Assembly (NCBI GenBank): GCA_000161975.1
Contig: GG688422.1
Location: 865,824-929,823 of the forward strand
Origin: Eubacterium saphenum ATCC 49989
Lineage (GTDB): Bacteria > Bacillota > Clostridia > Peptostreptococcales > Anaerovoracaceae
Length of the DNA: 64,000 bases
Direction: 5' to 3'
How positions within the stretch are numbered: the stretch's first letter is position 1; each line of letters begins with the position of its first letter. The notes below the pieces were generated by a model. It made no database searches. It was not told the DNA's origin and saw nothing but the letters and a program-made list of their open reading frames with translations. Positions 36,271-45,449 of this stretch are shown here, piece after piece. The translations under genes were made by a program, and so were the position numbers.

Positions 36271-37239
36271 ATGGGAAAAACTATATTTATAAAAGATTTA
36301 ACACCGAATGAAAACATAGATGATGTCTTCATCCTTACCAATATCGAGATAAGGCAATCCAGAAACGGTAATTATTTCATGCAGGGCGGTATCCAAGATA
36401 ACAGCGGTAACCTCGGGTTTAAAAAATGGGATATAACCGATATGGATAGAAGACTCTGTAAGGAAAACAAGGCTTTGTTTGCGAGGGTAATAGGTAAAAG
36501 CCAGGAATTTAACGGTAATGTTCAAGTTATTGTAGATGATATGATAAAGCTTGACCCGGGTGATGAAGATATGGCTCTGTGCCTTAAGATGTCACCGGTA
36601 ATGCCCAAGACGCTATATGATTTTATTATGCGAGTGGTTGATGAAAAAATATCGGATGAAGATTATAAGAAGATAATCAAGTATTTCTATGAGAAGGATA
36701 GAGATAAACTTCTTTTGTATCCTGCAGCAAAGCAATTTCATCATGCCGAGGTAGGAGGGCTTTTACATCATACTTCCAGAATGCTTCAGGCTGCTATTGC
36801 AATCAGTGATGTGTATAAAGATCTTTCTAAGGATCTGTTGTTTACGGGAGTTATTTTACATGATATAGAAAAGTTACGGGAACTTGAAGTGAATTCCATA
36901 GGAATCGCTGAGGACTACACTAAAGAAGGCAAGATGCTCGGGCATTTGGTGATGGGCGCCATTGAGCTCGATAAGATAGCCGTTAAGCTTGAAATAGATG
37001 AAGAAAAGAAGTTATTGCTTGAGCATATGATGATAAGCCACCACTATACACCGGAGTTTGGCAGTCCCAGAAGGCCGCTATTCCCTGAGGCGGAAGTGTT
37101 ACACCATTTAGATGATATGGATGCAAAGCTTTACGATATGAGGGAGGCTATTAGCGATATACCCGAAGGTGAATTCAGCGATAAGGTGTGGACATTAGGC
37201 AATCAACAGGTATATAAGCATTTTAAACCCCGGGAGTAA
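36271..37239 (+). CDS. YhaM-like 3'-5' exoribonuclease (OB fold plus HD domain)
   Basis: 322 residues. The N-terminal OB-fold nucleic-acid-binding domain spans about residues 1-110; the HD phosphohydrolase domain has HHAEVGGLLHHTSRM near 160-172 and LHDIEKL near 200, which bind catalytic metal. B. subtilis YhaM degrades short RNA and DNA. ATG 36271 is chosen over the GTG three bases earlier. recD2 follows after five bases. Confidence 0.87.
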   Translation: MGKTIFIKDLTPNENIDDVFILTNIEIRQSRNGNYFMQGGIQDNSGNLGFKKWDITDMDRRLCKENKALFARVIGKSQEFNGNVQVIVDDMIKLDPGDEDMALCLKMSPVMPKTLYDFIMRVVDEKISDEDYKKIIKYFYEKDRDKLLLYPAAKQFHHAEVGGLLHHTSRMLQAAIAISDVYKDLSKDLLFTGVILHDIEKLRELEVNSIGIAEDYTKEGKMLGHLVMGAIELDKIAVKLEIDEEKKLLLEHMMISHHYTPEFGSPRRPLFPEAEVLHHLDDMDAKLYDMREAISDIPEGEFSDKVWTLGNQQVYKHFKPRE

Positions 37240-37244
37240 ATTTT

Positions 37245-39470
37245 ATGAAAAATAGCATTGAGGTAAGGGCTACCGTAAAGCGATTGGTGTTTTATAGCGA
37301 TCAGACGAATTACATGGTAGCCAGGGTAGATGCTGCTAAAGGCAGTGATTTGCAGGTAAATACCATAATAGGGAATATCGCAAACCCGGTGGAAGGGTGC
37401 ACATATATTTTTACGGGGAATTATGTGGAACACGAAAAATATGGGAGGCAGTTTAATGCCGTTTCCGCAGTGCTTCAAGAAGAAAAAAACGAAGATGAAA
37501 TCAGAGCTGTATTGCTGTCGGGCATCATCAAGGGCGTTGGAGAAAAGCGTGCGGATATCATCATAGAGGCATTCGGAGAGAAGACTCTCGATATAATAGA
37601 AAATGACTATAAGAAGCTTGAAAAGCTTGGAGGAATCAGCAAGAAGCTGGCAAAGGAAATTCATGACTACTACATTGAGCATAAGGAAGAGGGAAAGATA
37701 CTTGGATTTTTACAAAATATCGGATTCGGGGTAAAGGCGGCAAGCAGCATCTATGAATTATATGGTAAGCATTCAATTGAAAAGGTAAAGAAGGATCCTT
37801 ATTCGCTGATAAAGGATATAGATGGCATAGGATTTTTAAAGGTGGATAAAACGGTTGCAAATCTTGGGCTTAAATACGACAGCGAAAAGAGGGTGAGAGC
37901 AGGAATATTACATATAATTGAAAATGCCGGAAATCTCGGACATTGCTATTTGCCGCAGGAGGAGCTTGTAAAGAGTGCAGCGGCACTTCTAGGGGTAGAT
38001 GATGATATAGTCACCGAAAATCTGCTTCCACTTGCAGCGACGAATGATATCTTTATAGAAGAAGGGAGCGAGGGCAGAAGAATATATCCCTTTAATATGT
38101 ACACCTTTGAGGAAAATTTGGCTGTTTATATAAGCAAGCTTTCGAAGGCTGAGACGGATGATTTGCGTGTTGATATAAACAATCTTATAGATGAGGCGGA
38201 GGTAACGAAGGGGATAAGGTTAAGCCCGATGCAGCGAAAGGCGGTATCGGCGTGCATGGAGGAGAGTATAAGTATCATCACAGGAGGTCCGGGAACCGGT
38301 AAGACCACCATCATATATACCATTTTGAGTATTCTAAAAAGTGCCGGCAAAAACGTAGAGATAGCAGCACCTACAGGCAGGGCTGCTATGCGAATCACAG
38401 AGACATCATCCTTTGAAGCGAAGACGATCCACAGGCTTTTAGAGTACGGCGGTACAGAATCGGGAAAGGGTTTTGCACGCAATTCAAAGAATCCATTGGA
38501 GTGTGATGCGCTTATAATAGACGAAGCATCGATGGTAGATGTAATACTTGCATATAGCTTGTTTAAGGCTATTAAGCCGGGTACGAGGATAATAGTGGTA
38601 GGAGATAGTGATCAACTTCCGTCCGTGGGAGCCGGGAACGTATTAGCGGATTTAATAAAGAGCGAAGTTATAAATGTTATACGTTTAACGGAAATTTTTC
38701 GTCAAAATGAAAAAAGCATGATAGTTCAAAATGCTCATGCTATAAACCATAGGAAATTTCCAATATGCAATACCGAAGACGGGGATTTCTTCTTTTTAGA
38801 AAGAAGTGAAAACCCTGCAATAATCAATGTAATAATGAATCTATGTAAAAACAGTGCAAAACGAAACGGATATGACCCTATGCAAGATTTTCAGGTGTTA
38901 TGCATACAAAAAAAAGGAGAATGCGGCACGGAAAATTTGAATTCGATTTTGCAAAACATGCTGAATCCTAAGATCGACGATAATAGCGAGATCAATTATT
39001 TTGGTAGCGTTTTCAGGATAGGCGATAAGGTTATGCACATAAAGAATAATTATGATCTTAAGTGGCATTCCAATAGAACCGGCGAAAGAGGAAGAGGTAT
39101 TTTTAACGGTGAAATAGGTAATATAGTATTTGTCAGCAAGGCGGATGATGTGCTGGCCGTAGAGTATACGGGAGGAAGGGTTGCAAGGTATAGTAAGCCT
39201 GAATTTAAGGAAATTCAACCGGCGTATGCAATTACTGTGCACAAGAGTCAGGGTAATGAATTCCCTGTGGTTATCATGCCGGTTGTAGGAGCTGCTCCCA
39301 TGCTTGCAACCAAGAATCTTTTATATACGGCGGTTACAAGAGCAAAGGATAAGGTGGTATTAGTTGGGAAGAAAACCAATATCTTCTATATGCTTAAAAA
39401 TAATTTCGAAGAAAAAAGGTATTCTGCTTTAGCGGAAAGGCTCAAAAATCTAAGCGAATTAATTTTTTAA
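37245..39470 (+). CDS. recD2: RecD2 DNA helicase
   Basis: Superfamily 1B 5'-3' helicase that acts without RecBC. 741 residues: an N-terminal OB-like and helix-hairpin-helix region (LLSGIIKGVGEKRADII near 90), then helicase domains with Walker A GGPGTGKTT near 347, IIDEASMVD, GDSDQLPSVGAGN and the C-terminal AITVHKSQGNEFPVV and YTAVTRAKDKVVL. GGGAG before the ATG overlaps the upstream gene end. Confidence 0.93.
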   Translation: MKNSIEVRATVKRLVFYSDQTNYMVARVDAAKGSDLQVNTIIGNIANPVEGCTYIFTGNYVEHEKYGRQFNAVSAVLQEEKNEDEIRAVLLSGIIKGVGEKRADIIIEAFGEKTLDIIENDYKKLEKLGGISKKLAKEIHDYYIEHKEEGKILGFLQNIGFGVKAASSIYELYGKHSIEKVKKDPYSLIKDIDGIGFLKVDKTVANLGLKYDSEKRVRAGILHIIENAGNLGHCYLPQEELVKSAAALLGVDDDIVTENLLPLAATNDIFIEEGSEGRRIYPFNMYTFEENLAVYISKLSKAETDDLRVDINNLIDEAEVTKGIRLSPMQRKAVSACMEESISIITGGPGTGKTTIIYTILSILKSAGKNVEIAAPTGRAAMRITETSSFEAKTIHRLLEYGGTESGKGFARNSKNPLECDALIIDEASMVDVILAYSLFKAIKPGTRIIVVGDSDQLPSVGAGNVLADLIKSEVINVIRLTEIFRQNEKSMIVQNAHAINHRKFPICNTEDGDFFFLERSENPAIINVIMNLCKNSAKRNGYDPMQDFQVLCIQKKGECGTENLNSILQNMLNPKIDDNSEINYFGSVFRIGDKVMHIKNNYDLKWHSNRTGERGRGIFNGEIGNIVFVSKADDVLAVEYTGGRVARYSKPEFKEIQPAYAITVHKSQGNEFPVVIMPVVGAAPMLATKNLLYTAVTRAKDKVVLVGKKTNIFYMLKNNFEEKRYSALAERLKNLSELIF

Positions 39471-39550
39471 TATTCATATCAAAAGTTTTAATATCGTGCG
39501 TTAAAATTTTGCATTTAAATATTTTTCCCTGAGCGGCGTTAGAATGTCTA

Positions 39551-40315
39551 ATGAGTTTAGGGGGAGAAGTGAACAAATATTTAAATAAATTGCTTGATAT
39601 TATTTTCGTGTCCAATATTTATTGCATAGGTTGCGGAGCAATCATAGATAAGTCCAGAAAATACAGTCTTTGCAATGATTGTATGGAGAATATGTCGTGG
39701 ACTTCAGCCAAGACATGTGAGCAATGCGGAAGATCGCTTGATGCTTCTAGGATGGAGAAGCGGTGTTATTTTTGCAGAACGGCAAACCATAAATATGATG
39801 AAGGATACCCCTGCACCGGTTATCACGAACGTGAGAGAAAGATTATATCCGACCTTAAGGCGGGGAAACAGGCATATATAGCAGGACATCTTGCGGATAT
39901 CATTTTTGATAAGCTGGTTAGCCTTAACGTGTTAGAAAATATAGATATATTGTTGCCCGTGCCTGCAAATGTAAAAAATGAAAGAAAGCGAGGGTTTAAC
40001 CAGTCAGAACTCATTGCAAGCAGGGTGTTTGAAAAATGTGCGGAAAATGTAAAGAGGATTCAGTACTACACTGATGTTTTACACCGAGATAAAAAAGGCA
40101 TGCAAATGAAGGGACAATCAAGCGAGGAACGTAGGATGAATATCAAAGGACAGATTTTGCTTTCAGAGACAAAGGCACATTTGGTTAGAGGGAAGACCGT
40201 GCTGTTAATAGATGACGTTTATACTACAGGAGCTACTGCGGATGAATGCGCAAAAGTACTTAAGTCTGCAGGCGCCATAAAGGTGTGCTTTGCCGGCTTT
40301 GCAATCGGGAATTAA
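39551..40315 (+). CDS. comF: ComF family phosphoribosyltransferase-like protein
   Basis: Late competence protein; in model species it binds helicases and aids uptake of single-stranded DNA. Of 254 residues, the N-terminal zinc site has CIGCG...LCNDC and CEQCG...CYFC pairs, and the PRTase domain ends with VLLIDDVYTTGATADEC. The start is uncertain: ATG 39551 has no ribosome binding site, while GTG 39569 has AGGGGGAG only a few bases upstream. With comEC at 26 kb, two competence genes are in the window. Confidence 0.9.
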   Translation: MSLGGEVNKYLNKLLDIIFVSNIYCIGCGAIIDKSRKYSLCNDCMENMSWTSAKTCEQCGRSLDASRMEKRCYFCRTANHKYDEGYPCTGYHERERKIISDLKAGKQAYIAGHLADIIFDKLVSLNVLENIDILLPVPANVKNERKRGFNQSELIASRVFEKCAENVKRIQYYTDVLHRDKKGMQMKGQSSEERRMNIKGQILLSETKAHLVRGKTVLLIDDVYTTGATADECAKVLKSAGAIKVCFAGFAIGN

Positions 40316-40378
40316 GGATGATATAGTGTATTGCATGAATTATATTGCCTGCGGAATTGTATTGGAGTCCTTGGACAT

Positions 40379-41551
40379 ATGTTTTTTATAAAAGATAATA
40401 AGAAAAAAATTTTTCTTATCCTTGGAGGCATCATTTTAGTTGCGCTGATTATTTGCATAGTATCGGTAAAACGTTTTTATTTTAGTAATAATAAGACTGG
40501 TATAGATCCTACAAAGGCTAAGTATATAATTTCGCTATCTAAACAGAGGAAGGCGAAGGGGATATTGTTATTGGTTGATGAGCAGGGGGAAACATATGCG
40601 AAAAAACATTTTCCGGGATATGGGATAATTTCAATTGTTAAGGATGGCAATAGTTATAATCTTTATTCAATGAGACAGAATAAGCACTGGAAACTTCATA
40701 AAAAAAATACAGACTTAACATCATTTTCCCTCATGAAGAAAAAGTATGCAAAATATGATTGGGAAAATATGGCGACATGGTTTGCTGAAGAGACTGCAGG
40801 TGATATTATTGAAACAATGAACATTGGTGGAATTGGCGATAAGTATTTAAGCAATATAATATATACATATAAGGGCAAACGAAGGGAAACCATAATTGAG
40901 GAACAAAATTTAGCTACTGCTACAAGGTTTAAATCACGTATTTATGTTCAGGGTTATGATTCAGAGCGTAATAAATATTTCATAAATGCTGTGAATTGCA
41001 AAACGGGAAAGAAGGTTAAGCTTGGCTTAAAGAACAGTTGTGCAGCTGAAGGATTTAGATTATTAAAACTAGACAATCGTATAATTACTTACGGCGATAA
41101 TAGTGGAGATTCGTTAAAAAAAATCAAAAAGAGCGCTATTGCGATTATAGATGCTCGTAATAATCGTATATTAGAAGAAAAGTCGTTAAAAGACAAGGAA
41201 GTTCTTCTAGCTTTTATTCATAAAGGACGAATTAAATTGGTCGATTACGATGGAATTCTGCATGAATATGATGTGAATCTTAAAGAAATAACTAATACTG
41301 ATATTAGCAAAAACAAATTTTATATTCATAATACTTCAGAGGATTATATTTGGGAGGAAAAAAGTGTTGTTGAAAAAACACACTATCTATATATATTTAG
41401 AACGCATAGCAAACTTGATAATAAACTTGTAGGATACATTGATAAATATCGAAAGTCTGATTTAACATTATTAAAGAGCATAAAAATTTCATTACCTGAG
41501 GAAAAAGATTGGATGGGAGAAAGCTTGGGTTTTTATGTAAATGGCGATTGA
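40379..41551 (+). CDS. Orphan membrane-anchored protein, AT-rich, function unknown
   Basis: I do not recognise this protein. The start at ATG 40379 (GGAG about 11 bases upstream) gives 390 residues. A lysine-rich start (MFFIKDNKKKIF) is followed by one membrane helix at about residues 12-32, then a large exported domain. The rest has short beta-strand-like segments with repeated YGI/YDG/YNL turns and statements such as AIIDARNNRILEEKSLKDKE and VDYDGILHEYDV, which suggest a beta-propeller. It is poorer in G and C than neighbours and has no family partner here. It could be recently acquired; it also ends abruptly at FYVNGD. Confidence 0.7.
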   Translation: MFFIKDNKKKIFLILGGIILVALIICIVSVKRFYFSNNKTGIDPTKAKYIISLSKQRKAKGILLLVDEQGETYAKKHFPGYGIISIVKDGNSYNLYSMRQNKHWKLHKKNTDLTSFSLMKKKYAKYDWENMATWFAEETAGDIIETMNIGGIGDKYLSNIIYTYKGKRRETIIEEQNLATATRFKSRIYVQGYDSERNKYFINAVNCKTGKKVKLGLKNSCAAEGFRLLKLDNRIITYGDNSGDSLKKIKKSAIAIIDARNNRILEEKSLKDKEVLLAFIHKGRIKLVDYDGILHEYDVNLKEITNTDISKNKFYIHNTSEDYIWEEKSVVEKTHYLYIFRTHSKLDNKLVGYIDKYRKSDLTLLKSIKISLPEEKDWMGESLGFYVNGD

Positions 41552-41648
41552 ACTTTTAAACTTATTTCATTGATACATTTGGGATTTTATTTTACTTTAG
41601 AGACTTAAAAAAATAGATAATTTTTTATAGACAAGCACTTATCATTTT

Positions 41649-41680
41649 TAGATCATGGCTCTTAAGATCTGATATTTTTT
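41649..41680 (+). terminator. Weak terminator after the orphan gene
   Basis: AGATC (41650-41654) can pair with GATCT (41666-41670) over an 11-base loop; GATATTTTTTT follows. Short stem, so only tentative. Confidence 0.35.
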
Positions 41681-41684
41681 TGTG

Positions 41685-41713
41685 TTGAATGGGTATATGA
41701 AATGTTGTAAAAT
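41685..41713 (+). promoter_or_regulatory. Promoter of raiA RNA / hpf
   Basis: TTGAAT at 41685-41690 and TAAAAT at 41708-41713 with a 17-base spacer. It places the start near 41720, right at the base of the RNA's closing stem. Confidence 0.75.
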
Positions 41714-41720
41714 ATTAACA

Positions 41721-41880
41721 GGCACTTAGGTTTGTGGTTGAAAATCCATGCCAGCTACGGGCGAAAGGATCCACGTAAGCCGAGTATTCGGTGATCATGG
41801 CGTAGTCTAGAATATAAGTCCTGCGGCTAAGGCCGAGGCAACTGTGGGGTCAAAGACCAGGTCAACTAAGTGCCTGTTTT
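41721..41880 (+). ncRNA. raiA RNA
   Basis: A structured RNA directly upstream of the hibernation factor gene. GGCACTTAG (41721-41729) is perfectly complementary to CTAAGTGCC (41866-41874), closing a domain of about 150 nt with conserved-looking inner segments (GGGCGAAAGGATCCACG, GCCGAGTATTCGGTGATC, GGGTCAAAGACC). TGTTTTG follows the stem. Location, length and style match the raiA motif known from comparative genomics in Firmicutes and Actinobacteria, where its function is largely unsettled and it accumulates as a separate RNA. It is not a known metabolite riboswitch. Confidence 0.85.
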
Positions 41881-41908
41881 GAAGTGATTAAAAGAAGGCG
41901 AGGTCGTT

Positions 41909-42439
41909 ATGAGAGTTAATATATCAGCGAAAAACTATCATCCAAGTGATCACCTTAAGGAAATGATAGATAAGAAGTTTTCAAAGCTTGATAAATATTT
42001 TCCGGAAGAGGCAGTTACGGAGATAATGGTAGAAAAAGGGAAGGCAGGCTATAAGTTTGAAGCTATGCTTCAGGAGAAGGGAACGCTTTTCAGAAGCGAA
42101 GTGACAGCAGAAGATCCTTATATTGCGCTCGATATCGCAGTAGGAAAATTATCTCGTCAGATGTCCAAGTTTAAATCAAAGTTAAAAGCGAAGTTTAAGC
42201 CTCATAAAGATATGAGGTTTGACATACTTCCGGATATTGCAGAAGGCCATAAGGAAGAAGTCAAGATAATAAAGGAAAAAACTTTTGACGTGGAAATAAT
42301 GACACCTGAAGATGCTGTGGTTCAGATGGAGCTGTTGCAACATGATTTTTATGTATTTAAAGATGCAGCTACGAAGGAACTCGCTATAGTATATATTAGA
42401 GAAGATAAGACTTACGGAATCATAAGACCAAAAGCATAG
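41909..42439 (+). CDS. hpf: Long-form ribosome hibernation promoting factor
   Basis: Binds 70S ribosomes in slow growth and joins them into inactive 100S dimers. 176 residues: the N-terminal beta-alpha domain (MRVNISAKNYHPSDHLKEMI, with basic surface KSKLKAKFKPHK near 90) fits the mRNA/tRNA channel; the C-terminal domain (about 118-176, KEKTFDVEIMTPEDAVVQMEL and HDFYVFKDA) makes the dimer contact. GAGG six bases upstream of the ATG. The raiA RNA lies just before it. Confidence 0.96.
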   Translation: MRVNISAKNYHPSDHLKEMIDKKFSKLDKYFPEEAVTEIMVEKGKAGYKFEAMLQEKGTLFRSEVTAEDPYIALDIAVGKLSRQMSKFKSKLKAKFKPHKDMRFDILPDIAEGHKEEVKIIKEKTFDVEIMTPEDAVVQMELLQHDFYVFKDAATKELAIVYIREDKTYGIIRPKA

Positions 42440-42445
42440 GGGGCG

Positions 42446-43804
42446 ATGTTGGGTAGTTATTTCGGTACGGATGGCATAAGAGGAATCGCTGGAGAGAAAC
42501 TTACGCTCGAACTTGCGCATAAGGTTGCAGTAGCATTGGCGGAATTGCTTAAGGACGGAGCGGAAAGGCCGCTTGTAGTAATAGGTGAAGATACCAGGAT
42601 TTCTTGTGCCATGCTTTGTGATGCGATGAGCGCAGCATTGATGGGAGACGGCTGCGATGTTATAAAGCTAGGGGTAATTCCAACACCTGCGGTCTCATTG
42701 TTTGTGAAAAAATACGGAGCATCTGCGGGGATTATGATATCCGCTTCTCATAATTCTTTTGAATATAACGGTATCAAGTTATTTAATTCAGAGGGAATGA
42801 AATTAAGTGATGAGAAGGAACGGATAATAGAAGAGAAACTGGATGCATCGACTAATTTTCAAACGTCGTATCTCAGTTATGATCGCATCGGAAGGCTTAT
42901 AGAGCCAAAAAAATTACCGCAAGAAGAATATATAGATTTTCTGCTTTCTACAGTGTCCGAAGATGAGAAAAAATATTTCAGAGGAAAGAAGATAATTCTA
43001 GACACCGCTAATGGAGCAAGCTACGATATTGCCCCCGTCGTATACAGACGGCTTGGAGCCGAGGTTATTTGCATCGGAGATTCACCGGATGGAATTAACA
43101 TCAATAAAGATTGCGGATCTACGAGCATCGATAATTTGTCTGAGGAAGTAAAAAGGCTGGGAGCTGATTTCGGTCTTGCTTTTGATGGAGATGCGGACAG
43201 ACTCATAGCAACGGATGAAAAAGGACAGGCCATTGACGGTGATAAGATAATGTGTATCGTTGCACGTTACCTTAAACAGCAAGGTATCCTGAACACGGTT
43301 GTAACGGTTACGGTCATGTCAAATTTGGGTTTGCATAAATTCATGGGAGAGCTCGGTCTTACTACGGACATTACCAAGGTAGGGGACAGGTATGTGCTTG
43401 AAAGCATGCTGAAAACAGGCAGTATAATGGGCGGAGAACAATCCGGTCATATGATATTTATGAAAGATTGCGTCACAGGTGATGGAATATTATCATCGTT
43501 AAAGTTTGTTGCTGCGATCGGTGCAGACAGCAGAAAGGCCGGCGAAGTTGTAGCTGATGTGGTAATTTACCCGCAGGTGCTTATAAATGTTAATGTGAGC
43601 GATGTTACAAAGAAAACCTACGCTTCAAATGATAAGGTCATAGAAGTTGTAGAAGAAATAAATGAAATTCTTAAAGATAAGGGACGCACACTGATAAGAC
43701 CGTCAGGTACGGAACCGCTTGTTAGAGTAATGGTAGAAGGCGAAGATATTACCGAAATAAAAGGATATGCGGAGCAAATTGCAAAGGTGATAAAAAGTAT
43801 CTAA
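42446..43804 (+). CDS. glmM: Phosphoglucosamine mutase
   Basis: Converts glucosamine 6-phosphate to glucosamine 1-phosphate for peptidoglycan precursors. 452 residues: SYFGTDGIRG at the start, phosphoserine loop ISASHNSFEYNGIK near 98-111, metal loop FDGDADRLI, sugar loop GGEQSGHMI and phosphate loop RPSGTEPLVRVMVE. Six bases after hpf, so likely cotranscribed and downstream of raiA RNA. Confidence 0.97.
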   Translation: MLGSYFGTDGIRGIAGEKLTLELAHKVAVALAELLKDGAERPLVVIGEDTRISCAMLCDAMSAALMGDGCDVIKLGVIPTPAVSLFVKKYGASAGIMISASHNSFEYNGIKLFNSEGMKLSDEKERIIEEKLDASTNFQTSYLSYDRIGRLIEPKKLPQEEYIDFLLSTVSEDEKKYFRGKKIILDTANGASYDIAPVVYRRLGAEVICIGDSPDGININKDCGSTSIDNLSEEVKRLGADFGLAFDGDADRLIATDEKGQAIDGDKIMCIVARYLKQQGILNTVVTVTVMSNLGLHKFMGELGLTTDITKVGDRYVLESMLKTGSIMGGEQSGHMIFMKDCVTGDGILSSLKFVAAIGADSRKAGEVVADVVIYPQVLINVNVSDVTKKTYASNDKVIEVVEEINEILKDKGRTLIRPSGTEPLVRVMVEGEDITEIKGYAEQIAKVIKSI

Positions 43805-43869
43805 ATATTTAATAAAACAAACAATGCGCAGAGTATAGTTTTGAATTTCTAAAAACTAAAGAAGTACAG

Positions 43870-43910
43870 GGGTGTTATCTGGTATTTATCAGGTGAACAT
43901 CCGTTTTTTA
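43870..43910 (+). terminator. Terminator after glmM
   Basis: GGTGTT-ATCTG (from 43871) pairs, with small bulges, with CAGGTG-AACATCC (to 43902); GTTTTTTA follows. Confidence 0.65.
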
Positions 43911-44230
43911 TGTTCAATTTTTTTCATTACATCAGAGAAATATATTTTTAGGTTTTACAGACTAACTTCGGATGTTTGATCATTCAGGATTTGGGGTATA
44001 AGTTAGTAAAGCTAAATAAGTGATTAGTCTTTTTGTGTGGTTCTCTGTATTGTGATAAATGTTGTGTGAGTAAGTTTGAAAAGTGGTTTAGCAACTGCTT
44101 CTATTATAGAGCTATAAAAATGCTGAAAGATGAATTTGGAGAAAGCTCGGCATAAAAAATGTATTAAGTAAAACAAAAAATCATCTGACGGCATTAAGAA
44201 GATAGTGTTATGAAGGGAGGGCTATGAATC
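43911..44230. other. Region before the CoA-ligase pair, with a possible gene remnant
   Basis: No intact gene. On the plus strand, 44024-44155 is an open stretch of 43 codons with protein-like content, including CGSLYCDKCCVSKFEKWF and later YYRAIKMLKDEFGESSA before a TAA. It has four Cys in its first half, no good start codon and no ribosome binding site. It could be a decayed gene or chance. The promoter for the gene at 44231 must be here but was not pinned down. Confidence 0.35.
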
Positions 44231-45448
44231 ATGGAAGAAAGAAAGTACTTACTGGGAACAGAGGAGCAGCAGGCATGGATGAAGGACTATTTTTTTGCTC
44301 CGCGAGGCATCGGGTTTGCCGAACCCGGGACGGTTGCCGTTGATAGCACGGAATTTAGTGCTTATAACGTGGCGAAATCGTTTTATCAAAATTATCCGGA
44401 GGTGTTTAACTTGGGTTATATCGCCTCAAAGGTTAAGGTGGATAAAGAGGAAGTCAGGAAAAGGTTGAAGCGAATGTATGATGAACGTATCATTATGCTC
44501 GTGTATAATCCGGCGGTGGCTGTGTATGGCTGGGGGCTTTATTACTGGGTGGTTAAGTTGAAGAAGGATACACCAAAGGAAATAAAGCAACAGCTTGCCG
44601 AGTGGTTTCAGAGCAAGGACGATATTTGTACCGGATATGAAGCGGAGGGAGATTTTGATTTTTTCAACGGGAATCATATGAGAGTGTTGGATAATCTTCT
44701 GTCAGATGTCATCGGACCGTGGCGTGACATGCCGGAGCTTGAGTATGTACATCTTTGCCCGATTCGCCGTGACGTAAGGGAATCGAACGTTAACATGTGG
44801 GATGCACATGGAGACGGATATCGCAAGTTTGTGTGGGGGAAAGAGCAGGTTAAAAAACTGCTTAAGGTGCAAGATAAGATTGATGCGGTTGATTTTGGGA
44901 TTATTGATGCAATTAATAATACGAAGACCGTGGGTGACATGTTTGATTATGCTGTTTTAGAAGATCTTTCAGGATTGAGCGGAGAGCAGATGAAGAAAGA
45001 TTTCGTGCAAATATGCGACGTAGGACGTTATGCGGTGCCGATGATTTATCTAAACCACATGAAGCTCGGCTTGACAATGAAGATGTATTTGGTTCGAATG
45101 TTCCAGAACGTGCCTAGTTACCGAAAATCTCAAATTACGGACGAATTATCCGATATGCCTGAATTTAATAATATCTGGGAATTTTCAGATTCCTTCTATG
45201 ATGTTATGCTAAGCTCCTTTGAAGAATTAACAGATTGGAAGGATTTGCGCAGTAAGATCGAGAGTTACGGTGAAGTTGAGGAAGTAAAGATTGCAAATTC
45301 TCCAAAGCAATTCAGAAGATGGGTTTGCAGGCTTGATGATCAAAACGGATACTGGGAAGAGTGCGTATTCACGGATGATTTTCTCCAGGATCGCACAGTT
45401 AATAACGATGTAAAATGTCGTTTTTCTGTAAATAAGGAGGTGAAATAG
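44231..45448 (+). CDS. Lrp/AsnC-like winged-helix protein of unknown role
   Basis: 405 residues. I see a winged-helix-like segment at about residues 45-90 (FYQNYPEVFNLGYIASKVKVD, RKRLKRMYDERIIMLVYNP) in the style of Lrp/AsnC, followed by a ferredoxin-like segment (YYWVVKLKKDTP) and then a second winged-helix-like and a longer helical part. The protein ends one base before the CoA-binding gene, whose ribosome binding site is in its last codons, so the two are translated together. It may sense a ligand and regulate or attach to its partner. Arginine codons CGT and CGC are more frequent than in neighbouring genes, which prefer AGA and AGG. Confidence 0.6.
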   Translation: MEERKYLLGTEEQQAWMKDYFFAPRGIGFAEPGTVAVDSTEFSAYNVAKSFYQNYPEVFNLGYIASKVKVDKEEVRKRLKRMYDERIIMLVYNPAVAVYGWGLYYWVVKLKKDTPKEIKQQLAEWFQSKDDICTGYEAEGDFDFFNGNHMRVLDNLLSDVIGPWRDMPELEYVHLCPIRRDVRESNVNMWDAHGDGYRKFVWGKEQVKKLLKVQDKIDAVDFGIIDAINNTKTVGDMFDYAVLEDLSGLSGEQMKKDFVQICDVGRYAVPMIYLNHMKLGLTMKMYLVRMFQNVPSYRKSQITDELSDMPEFNNIWEFSDSFYDVMLSSFEELTDWKDLRSKIESYGEVEEVKIANSPKQFRRWVCRLDDQNGYWEECVFTDDFLQDRTVNNDVKCRFSVNKEVK

Positions 45449-45449
45449 A

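Noticed and set aside
41721..41880. Considered as a cobalamin or other metabolite riboswitch
   Set aside because: It lies before hpf rather than a transport or synthesis gene, and I see no known aptamer core; the raiA motif fits location and form.
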